Origin: an uncultured Flavobacteriales bacterium
GTDB taxonomy: Bacteria; Bacteroidota; Bacteroidia; Palsa-965
Direction of reading: 5' to 3'
NCBI GenBank assembly: GCA_946478675.1
Contig: CAMLEF010000230.1
Span: forward strand, 1-7,587
DNA length: 7,587 nucleotides
Shown here: positions 1 through 5,338 of the stretch, piece by piece
Position numbering within the stretch: the stretch's first letter is position 1
How the letters are laid out: every line of letters begins with the position of its first letter
Translations under genes and position numbers: made by a program
The notes under the pieces: generated by a model
The model's database searches: none
Told to the model about the DNA's origin: nothing
Seen by the model: only the letters and a program-made list of their open reading frames with translations

Positions 1-1629
1 AACCGCGGCGATTTCGGAAGCATCGTTTCCATCCTCGAAGAACTGATCGCTGAACGCCCCGCGTGGATCTGGAAGCAGGTTTTGCCGTTGCTGAAAGAAG
101 CATCGGTGCGCAAACGCATCGTAACTCATCTTAATGATGAGCAACTGGCGAAGCTCGTTTCGCTGATGGAAAGCAGCTTCGCTTCCCGCACGAAACGGTT
201 GCTGCAACTGCTGCACGAAGAACAAATGATCGCCGGGAGACTTTCGGAGCATGCTGAAGTTGCGACTGTCGCAGAGAAGAAGCGACGCCGCAAAGCTTCC
301 GCATTCCGTTTCGAAAGAATACGCAGGGAAGTGTTCCGCGCACAACTCTGGGAAGCCGTGCTGGCAAAAATTTCCGGAGAAGATGTTCCGGTGCAATCGT
401 TGTTGCGCGACGTTTCTTTCGTTGCCGGAAAAGAAGAATTCCCGTCTGCGAAATCTGCATTGGAGGAATTTACCCCGGTTGCCGGCGTAACGCCTTTGCT
501 GCGCGAAACGACGACTGCCGCCTTCCGGAAACTGAAGCAATCGGATCTCGTTCTGCGAAGAAAAAAGAAAAAGCAGCAGCCTTCTTCGGAACAGGAGAAT
601 AGCCCGCAGAATAATGCGCAGGATGTTTTTGCTTCTGAAAAAGCAATGCCATCCCTCGAAGATTCGACACTTGCCGCTGAGGAAGAAAGCACGGATATAA
701 ACGAAGAAACAATTGCTTCATCCCGCAGGAAGAAACGTGTTGAACAGGATTCTCCAGCGAATGAACGTGAAGAAAATTCTGAAAATGCATCTGATGCCGC
801 TAACGGTAAAAAGCGTGTTGTGAAATCCGCACGAAAGAAGAGACGGAAAAAGCCACTTGCCGGTGAGGGAAATTTCGCGGGTGAAGCAGAAGAATCATTT
901 TCGGATGAGCTGCTGATGCAGGGGGATGAGGCAGAAGAACAAGAAAAAGGAGCAGACGCAAAAACAAAAGAGGAAACAGAAGCGTCTGCACTGTCGCGAA
1001 AAACCGGCGAGCAACTTTCCCGCGAAGAAATTTTATCACGCAAAAGCAAGGAGCAGAAGAAAGCCGAAGAACAGCATACGGATGAAGCGGAAGACGAAGA
1101 GATTTACGAGCCCGCGCCGGAAGATCTTTCCGATTTCGTCGTCGACAATGCCGGGCTGGTGCTCCTCTGGCCGTACCTCGGGCATTTCTTCGGCGCGCTC
1201 GGTTTGGTGAAAGACCGGCAATTTGTGGATGAAGCGGCGGCCCATCGCGCGGTACACCTGTTGCAATACATGGCGGAAGGCGGCGCGCTCGAATACGAAG
1301 AGCACGACCTCGTTCTCAATAAAATTCTTTGCGGGCTGGAAGTAACGGAGCCCATCGACATGCAATTTGCGATCACCGATGAAGAGAAAGAAGAAGTGCA
1401 GGGGCTGCTCGAAGCCGTCATTCAAAACTGGAAAGGCATCGGCCGCACGTCGGTAAACGGGTTGCAGGTGACGTTCCTCCAGAAAGAAGGCAGCCTGAAG
1501 CGACAGGGGGAAGGCTGGCACCTCGGCATCGAACGCAAAACCGTGGACGTGCTGCTCGACCGTTTGCCGTGGACCATCTCCATCATCCGCCTGCCGTGGG
1601 TGGAGGAGACGATCTTCGTGGAATGGTAG
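1..1629 (+). CDS. Contractile injection system tape measure protein, C-terminal part (5' end outside window)
   Basis: The frame is open from base 1 and ends at TAG, so 542 codons of a longer gene are visible. The TTG at 82 is internal, not a start. Codons 1-180 are helical and include the segment HLNDEQLAKLVSLM. Codons about 186-380 form a low-complexity linker of alternating Lys/Arg and Glu/Asp clusters, probably disordered or coiled coil. Codons 381-542 form a compact domain with the landmarks AGLVLLWPYL, HRAVHLLQYMAEG, LVLNKILCGLEV, AVIQNWKGIG, LLDRLPWTISIIRLPW and a terminal VEW. I recognise this pattern from the tape measure family of Afp/eCIS and T6SS-iv particles (CIS_TMP, Afp14-like), whose members set tube and sheath length. 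This is from memory, not a search. The protein ends in the family's usual way, so the 3' end is intact. No Afp15-type ATPase or tube terminator gene follows, so this is the last gene of its locus on this side. Family assignment is fairly sure; the exact particle type is unknown. Confidence 0.82.
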   Translation, partial: NRGDFGSIVSILEELIAERPAWIWKQVLPLLKEASVRKRIVTHLNDEQLAKLVSLMESSFASRTKRLLQLLHEEQMIAGRLSEHAEVATVAEKKRRRKASAFRFERIRREVFRAQLWEAVLAKISGEDVPVQSLLRDVSFVAGKEEFPSAKSALEEFTPVAGVTPLLRETTTAAFRKLKQSDLVLRRKKKKQQPSSEQENSPQNNAQDVFASEKAMPSLEDSTLAAEEESTDINEETIASSRRKKRVEQDSPANEREENSENASDAANGKKRVVKSARKKRRKKPLAGEGNFAGEAEESFSDELLMQGDEAEEQEKGADAKTKEETEASALSRKTGEQLSREEILSRKSKEQKKAEEQHTDEAEDEEIYEPAPEDLSDFVVDNAGLVLLWPYLGHFFGALGLVKDRQFVDEAAAHRAVHLLQYMAEGGALEYEEHDLVLNKILCGLEVTEPIDMQFAITDEEKEEVQGLLEAVIQNWKGIGRTSVNGLQVTFLQKEGSLKRQGEGWHLGIERKTVDVLLDRLPWTISIIRLPWVEETIFVEW

Positions 1630-1655
1630 GTGAGGGAGGGATTCGAACCCTCGGC
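1629..1655 (-). pseudogene. tRNA-Ser 3'-end fragment (T arm plus 3' acceptor strand)
   Basis: On the minus strand the fragment reads GGC, a T arm (GAGGG stem, loop TTCGAAT, CCCTC stem), then CCTCACC as the 3' acceptor strand. CCTCACC would pair with GGTGAGG, the 5' acceptor strand I remember for tRNA-Ser(GGA). No GGTGAGG, D arm or anticodon arm occurs upstream on this strand: the preceding sequence is the terminator and then tRNA-Arg. The next bases are TACCA rather than a discriminator plus CCA. The fragment overlaps the last base of the tape measure stop codon. It could be a duplicated attachment-site core or the remnant of a lost tRNA gene. The T arm is certain as a structure; the Ser assignment is an inference. 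Confidence 0.6.
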
Positions 1656-1666
1656 ATATAAAAAAT

Positions 1667-1695
1667 AAAATCCTCCGGTAATGCCGGAGGATTTT
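1667..1695. terminator. Bidirectional intrinsic terminator between the tape measure gene and tRNA-Arg
   Basis: A perfect inverted repeat pairs AAAATCCTCCGG with CCGGAGGATTTT (12 bp) around the 5-nt loop TAATG. On the minus strand it lies 5 nt past the end of tRNA-Arg and is followed by a T-rich tract (complement of 1656-1666), an excellent tRNA terminator. On the plus strand it lies 37 nt after the tape measure stop and ends in TTTTCTC, so it probably serves both convergent transcripts. Confidence 0.85.
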
Positions 1696-1700
1696 CTCAG

Positions 1701-1774
1701 TGGTCCCGTAGGGAGTCGAACCCCAAACCTTCTGATCCGTAGTCAGATGCTCTATCCAGTTGAGCTACGGAACC
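1701..1774 (-). tRNA. tRNA-Arg (anticodon ACG)
   Basis: The 74-nt minus-strand sequence folds into a complete cloverleaf. The acceptor GGTTCCG/CGGGACC has 7 bp including one G-U pair. The D arm is GCTC/GAGC. The anticodon stem TCTGA/TCAGA holds the loop CTACGGA, giving anticodon ACG, which is read as ICG for CGU/CGC/CGA arginine codons once deaminated. The T arm is TGGGG-TTCGACT-CCCTA and the discriminator is A. The 3' CCA is not encoded (CTG follows), so it must be added by nucleotidyltransferase. A promoter lies just upstream and a terminator just downstream, so it is transcribed as a single-gene unit. Confidence 0.97.
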
Positions 1775-1788
1775 GTTAATTGAGGCTG

Positions 1789-1820
1789 CAAAGATAATGA
1801 TTTCCGGAAATTCCAAACAA
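1789..1820 (-). promoter_or_regulatory. Bacteroidetes-type promoter of tRNA-Arg
   Basis: On the minus strand TATCTTTG (1796 to 1789) matches the Bacteroidetes -7 box TAnnTTTG. TTGTTTG at 1820-1814 supplies a -33 element 17-21 bp upstream, depending on register. The expected start of transcription is a few bases before the mature tRNA 5' end at 1774. Confidence 0.7.
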
Positions 1821-1894
1821 CCCGGACAAATTCCTGTGAAATTTTGTTGGAAGCCCTTCAATGTTCAAAAGAGCCTTCTCCTGCGCTCCGGCCG

Positions 1895-1902
1895 TATCTT
1901 TG
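1895..1902 (+). promoter_or_regulatory. -7 promoter box of the MFS transporter gene
   Basis: TATCTTTG is an exact match to TAnnTTTG and identical to the tRNA-Arg -7 box on the opposite strand. It ends 13 nt before the ATG at 1916, implying a very short leader. No convincing -33 TTG is seen at the expected distance, so the call rests on one box and its position. Confidence 0.5.
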
Positions 1903-1915
1903 CAGTCGTCCGCTT

Positions 1916-3163
1916 ATGTTTTCCTTTCTCCGCGAATACGCCCGAATCCCCCGACCGATCCTGCTGGTCATTCTCGCGGAATTTTTCATCCAGCTCGTCA
2001 ACGCTACCTTCATGAACCTGCAGCCGCTGTACATGAAAGCGGAAGGTTTTGCCGACGGCGAGATCGCTGATTTTATTTCCTGGCGGTTTGCGGGCGTGCT
2101 GGCGCTGGCGTTGCCGCTCGGGCTGCTCATCCGCGGGAGAAAAGTGAAACGGCTATTCGTGCTTTCTTCGATCGGCGTGCCGCTGTTCGGTTTGCTGATC
2201 ATCATTGCGGTGCATCTCCGTCAAACGACGTTCCTCGTCATCGCGCAATGCCTCTGGGGCGCTTCGTTCACCTTCATGCAGATTCCCGTGCTGCCGTTTA
2301 TTTTGCGCAATGCGGATAGGGAATCGCAAACACCGGCCATTTCGCTGAGCTATTCCACCTGGAGCTTCGCGGGCATTGTGAGCGCCGTGCTGGTGTGGGC
2401 GCTGAATTCCATCGATCCGCATAATTTCAGCGAAAGAAACCTGCTGGCGGGCATCACCGTGCTCAGCTTCCTCGGCGTGATTGGCGTGCTGAACATTCGC
2501 ATCGAGGAAAAAGTTCAGACGTACGAAGCCTCGCGCATCGATCTCCGCGGCCACGACTGGAATTTAATCCTCCACGCGCTGCTGCCGGCGTTCATCATCG
2601 CAGTAGGAGCGGGGCTCACCATTCCGTTCATCAACCTGTTTTTCTCCAACGTTCACGGACTGCACACCAACACGATCTCGCTCTGGAATTTTGTCGCCGC
2701 GTTGTTGGTCGCGATCGCTGCATTGCTGGTGCCGCGCATCAAAGAAATCTTCGGCTACAAAATGGCGATCCCGATGACGCAATCATTCGCCATTCTTTCG
2801 CTCGTGCTGCTGGCGACTACGGAATTCTACCGCGGAAATTCTGCAGCTGTAGTGATAGCCGTCGGCTGTTACCTGCTGCGGCAACCGCTGATGAACATGG
2901 CCGGCCCGATGACTTCCGAGATCGCGATGAACTACGTCGGCAAGAAAAACCAGGAGATCACCAGCGCGCTCATCTCGGCGATCTGGTCGGGCAGCTGGTT
3001 CATCGGAACGCGTTTCATCTTCGGCACGCTGCGCAAAACAGGTTGGCCGTACGTCGATATTTTTCTCATCACCGCAGCGCTTTACGCATTCGGCGTTTTC
3101 CTTTACGTGCTGCTCATCCGCGCGTACATTCGAAGGGAAAATGCGGGGCTGATCGGGAAATAA
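1916..3163 (+). CDS. Major facilitator superfamily (MFS) transporter
   Basis: This is a 415-residue integral inner-membrane protein of normal MFS length. I count about 12 hydrophobic helices: roughly 14-34, 54-73, 80-99, 106-128, 143-164, 176-193, 218-238, 256-273, 285-301, 309-325, 346-368 and 380-403. A cytosolic loop of about 25 polar residues (195-217) separates the two six-helix halves. GLLIRGRKVKR at 69-79, between helices 2 and 3, resembles the positively charged MFS motif A. The second half begins with GAGLTIPFINLFF, a pattern I associate with drug- or sugar-type MFS proteins in Bacteroidota. ATG at 1916 is preferred over the upstream in-frame TTG at 1844, because the -7 promoter box at 1895 lies between them and the extra residues are polar and unlike a transporter start. 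Substrate is unknown. The gene is divergent from tRNA-Arg and appears monocistronic. Confidence 0.85.
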   Translation: MFSFLREYARIPRPILLVILAEFFIQLVNATFMNLQPLYMKAEGFADGEIADFISWRFAGVLALALPLGLLIRGRKVKRLFVLSSIGVPLFGLLIIIAVHLRQTTFLVIAQCLWGASFTFMQIPVLPFILRNADRESQTPAISLSYSTWSFAGIVSAVLVWALNSIDPHNFSERNLLAGITVLSFLGVIGVLNIRIEEKVQTYEASRIDLRGHDWNLILHALLPAFIIAVGAGLTIPFINLFFSNVHGLHTNTISLWNFVAALLVAIAALLVPRIKEIFGYKMAIPMTQSFAILSLVLLATTEFYRGNSAAVVIAVGCYLLRQPLMNMAGPMTSEIAMNYVGKKNQEITSALISAIWSGSWFIGTRFIFGTLRKTGWPYVDIFLITAALYAFGVFLYVLLIRAYIRRENAGLIGK

Positions 3164-3202
3164 AATTTATTGTTTGAAGACTTGAACTGCTTGCCATCCT
3201 CA

Positions 3203-3343
3203 GCGATTTGCCGTTAAGAAATCAGAAGGAAAAATTGCGGGGCCTTTTGTGCGGGAAGAAACCATGGAGCCAAGGGAGGAGGTGCGGAGGCGCGGCTTGG
3301 TTTTTTCCTTCGGGATTTTTTCTTCTGATTTTAGGCAAATCGC
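3203..3343. repeat. Fold-back (long imperfect inverted repeat) element
   Basis: The outer arms GCGATTTGCC (3203-3212) and GGCAAATCGC (3334-3343) are perfectly complementary. After a small asymmetric internal loop (6 and 2 nt), AAATCAGAAGGAAAAA (3219-3234) pairs with 3316-3331, the only non-Watson-Crick position being a G-T. That gives about 26 paired positions enclosing an 81-nt purine- and G-rich middle. No coding capacity is seen. The shape fits a miniature non-autonomous element or a structured RNA; no target-site duplication was identified. Confidence 0.6.
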
Positions 3344-3390
3344 GTCAGATGGCGATTCTCAGCCCGACAGTGTCATACTGGCGGGTTTTG

Positions 3391-3415
3391 GTTCTTTTCT
3401 TCTAAAGAAAAGAAC
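3391..3415. repeat. Perfect 11-bp palindromic hairpin
   Basis: GTTCTTTTCTT and AAGAAAAGAAC are exact reverse complements around the 3-nt loop CTA. The left side is preceded by GCGGGTTTTG. The block resembles dispersed intergenic palindromes of the type TTTGGTT...AAC that I have seen in Bacteroidota genomes. It lacks a T-tract and is AT-rich, so it is a weak terminator candidate at best. Confidence 0.6.
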
Positions 3416-3519
3416 GTTCGGAGAAAGACTGACCCGTCATGCAAATTCCTCCTTCAAATCGAAGAACCTCCACCTCCCAAAAAATCCAAATTCCCACTCA
3501 CGCCAAACACAATTCCGCG

Positions 3520-3527
3520 TAACTTTC
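3520..3527 (+). promoter_or_regulatory. Probable -7 box upstream of the first lepB
   Basis: TAACTTTC differs from TAnnTTTG only at the last base and ends 20 nt before the ATG at 3548, a normal spacing for a short Bacteroidetes leader. No clear -33 element is visible. No Shine-Dalgarno sequence precedes the start, which is usual in this phylum. Confidence 0.4.
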
Positions 3528-3547
3528 GCCATTCCTTAATCGACCCT

Positions 3548-5254
3548 ATGCGTCTGATCCACATTTTTCTTTTGCTGTCAGCTGTCGCTCTGCTGGCAGG
3601 TCTCTACAAAACATTCGAAAAAGCCGGTGAAAAAGGCTGGAAAGCGCTGATCCCCGGTTACAACTTTCTCATCTGGCTGCGTATCATCCAGCGACCGTGG
3701 TGGTGGATCTTCCTCGTGCTGATCCCGACTGTCGGTTTCTACATGCTCGCCGTCATGATTGTATTGCTGTCGAACGGTTTCGGCAAACGGAAATTTTCAC
3801 AGCACGTGCTGGCGGTGCTCGGCTATTTCATCTGGGTGCCGTACCTCGGATTTTCGAAAGACGTGAAATGGGAAGGCATGCCGGTCGAGGATAAAAAAGC
3901 GAAAAAACCGTGGGCAAAAGAATGGGGCGAAGCGGCCGTGTTCGCTGTGATCGCTGCCACGCTCATCCGCACGTTCTTCTTCGAAGCATTCGTCATTCCG
4001 TCTTCTTCGATGGAAGGAACGTTGCTCGTGGGCGATTATCTTTTCGTCAGCAAGATGAGTTACGGCGCAAAAGTTCCGTCCATTCCGCTGACGGTTCCGT
4101 TTACGCACAACACGTTGCCGTTTACTGAGACAACGCCTTCCTATCTTGATTGGGTAGAATTGCCGTACATGCGTTTGCCCGCGCTGAGCGATGTAAAACG
4201 CAATGATATTGTCGTGTTTAATTTTCCGGAAGGGGATACGGTATGGAAAAGCAATCGCAATTCCAGCTATTACCAGGAAATGCGTGATTTCGCTATTGCA
4301 CGGACAGGAGGAAATACGGATGCGATCAGAAAGCAGTGGATTGAAAACGACGAGATCGTTGTTCATCCCGTCGATAAGGAAGACAACTATGTGAAACGCT
4401 GTGTCGGTACTCCGGGTGATATGATCGAGGTGCGAAATAAAGTGCTTTACGTAAATGGTCAACCAGCCATGCGTCCGCAGAATATTCAATACAGCTACGA
4501 CGTTGTCGGCAATATTAATTCTGAAACACTAGCGCAATCCGGAATTGAATCACAACCCGGACCTGCAGGTTATGATTTGCGCGTGTGGGTTACGGATAAA
4601 GAATTGGAATTACTGCGCCCTTCCGTATCTAAACTGCACGAGAATATCGATGTTTTTGATTCTGTTGTTGCCATGGGCGCGTCTTTCATTAATGGCAATA
4701 CGGATCCTTATGTGACGAATGCTTATTTCGAAGCCTACAACGTTTTTCCGCATCGCCCGGACGTTTACAAATGGACGCGAGATAATTTTGGGCCGCTGCG
4801 CATTCCGAAAAAAGGGATGACCGTACATCTTACTCCGGATAGCATTTCCTTCTGGGATCGCGCTATCAAAGTTTATGAAGGCAATTCGCTCGAGTATAAG
4901 AACGGTCAATTTATTTTGAACGGTCAGCCTGCAACGACTTACACCTTCAAGCAGGATTATTACTGGATGATGGGCGATAACCGTCACAACTCACTCGACT
5001 CCCGTTATTGGGGATATGTGCCCGCGGATCACATTGTCGGTAAACCTGTTTTTGTTTGGTTCTCGAAAGGTGATAAAACAGGTTATCGTCCCGAGCGCAT
5101 GATGGCATTCGTTTCTCCCGAAGGACTTTCGCGTTCCTATCTCTGGTGGGTCGTGATCGGCATTGCAGGCATCGTCGGCTACAACTACTGGAAAGGCCGC
5201 AAGAATGACGCCGCTACCCGCAAACCGGCTCCTCCCGGCACCCGCAAGAAATAA
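3548..5254 (+). CDS. lepB: Signal peptidase I with N-terminal DUF5684-like membrane module
   Basis: This 568-residue protein is predicted to cleave signal peptides from exported proteins on the outer face of the inner membrane. Residues 1-103 hold three hydrophobic segments (about 2-20, 51-73, 86-103) with KAGEKGWKALIPGYN and GFGK, matching the DUF5684 pattern that I know to be fused to some Bacteroidetes signal peptidases. A further helix at about 128-146 leads into the peptidase domain. IPSSSMEGTL carries the catalytic serine S154, NYVKRCVGTPGD the general-base lysine K283, and GDNRHNSLDSRYWG (476-489) is box E, with His where many families have Asp. About 185 residues separate the lysine motif from box E, much longer than in E. 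coli LepB. A C-terminal helix (about 532-548) and a basic tail follow, unlike the second copy. ATG at 3548 begins a good membrane helix. It is followed after 84 bp by a second lepB, probably in one operon. Confidence 0.93.
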   Translation: MRLIHIFLLLSAVALLAGLYKTFEKAGEKGWKALIPGYNFLIWLRIIQRPWWWIFLVLIPTVGFYMLAVMIVLLSNGFGKRKFSQHVLAVLGYFIWVPYLGFSKDVKWEGMPVEDKKAKKPWAKEWGEAAVFAVIAATLIRTFFFEAFVIPSSSMEGTLLVGDYLFVSKMSYGAKVPSIPLTVPFTHNTLPFTETTPSYLDWVELPYMRLPALSDVKRNDIVVFNFPEGDTVWKSNRNSSYYQEMRDFAIARTGGNTDAIRKQWIENDEIVVHPVDKEDNYVKRCVGTPGDMIEVRNKVLYVNGQPAMRPQNIQYSYDVVGNINSETLAQSGIESQPGPAGYDLRVWVTDKELELLRPSVSKLHENIDVFDSVVAMGASFINGNTDPYVTNAYFEAYNVFPHRPDVYKWTRDNFGPLRIPKKGMTVHLTPDSISFWDRAIKVYEGNSLEYKNGQFILNGQPATTYTFKQDYYWMMGDNRHNSLDSRYWGYVPADHIVGKPVFVWFSKGDKTGYRPERMMAFVSPEGLSRSYLWWVVIGIAGIVGYNYWKGRKNDAATRKPAPPGTRKK

Positions 5255-5276
5255 CTTTTATTACCGAATTACGTTC

Positions 5277-5331
5277 AATTAGCAACGTCAGGCTGAGTAG
5301 CGAAGCATATCGAAGCCTGGCGTTGCTAATT
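5277..5331. repeat. REP-like palindrome between the two lepB genes
   Basis: AATTAGCAACGTCAGGCT (5277-5294) and AGCCTGGCGTTGCTAATT (5314-5331) form an 18-position stem in which one position is a G-T wobble. The 19-nt loop contains TAGCGAAGC and ATATCGAAG. The core AGGCTGAG...TCGAAGCCT is of the kind found as dispersed intergenic palindromes in many bacteria (CTGAG...TCGAAG family). In the mRNA this hairpin would end 7 nt before the second lepB ATG, so it may affect the stability or translation of the operon transcript. It has no T-tract, so it is not an obvious terminator. Confidence 0.75.
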
Positions 5332-5338
5332 CCGGAAT

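Larger units (their letters stand above)
3164..3547. other. 384-bp non-coding intergenic region with repeats
   Basis: No credible gene lies between the MFS stop and the lepB start. Open frames here (for example 3249-3539) are short, lack a promoter or family resemblance, and run through palindromic DNA. The region holds a 141-bp fold-back element (3203-3343), a perfect hairpin (3391-3415) and a probable promoter near its right end (3520-3527). No strong intrinsic terminator follows the MFS gene; only the AT-only palindrome AATAAAATTTATT is present at its stop. Confidence 0.7.

Noticed and set aside
126..1049. Long antisense open frame (307 codons) opposite the tape measure linker
   Set aside because: It is Ser/Phe/Arg-rich low complexity, exactly what is produced by reading Glu/Lys/Ser codons backwards. 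It has no promoter and no family features.
1629..1655. The fragment as the 3' end of a tmRNA or of an intact second tRNA
   Set aside because: No matching 5' acceptor strand, D arm or anticodon arm exists upstream on the minus strand. The acceptor strand CCTCACC fits tRNA-Ser better than tmRNA.
1844..1915. Upstream TTG as the start of the MFS transporter
   Set aside because: The -7 box at 1895-1902 lies inside this extension, and the 24 added residues are polar and Cys/Pro/Ser-rich, unlike an MFS N-terminus.
3249..3539. Possible small protein of 96 residues in the MFS-lepB spacer
   Set aside because: It runs through the fold-back element and the palindromic hairpin, starts with GTG without a promoter box, and its composition looks non-coding. 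An alternative frame at 3208-3405 is equally open.
5252..5260. TAACTTTTA as a private -7 promoter box for the second lepB
   Set aside because: It lacks the conserved final G, overlaps the lepB stop codon and has no -33 element. Co-transcription with the first lepB is simpler.
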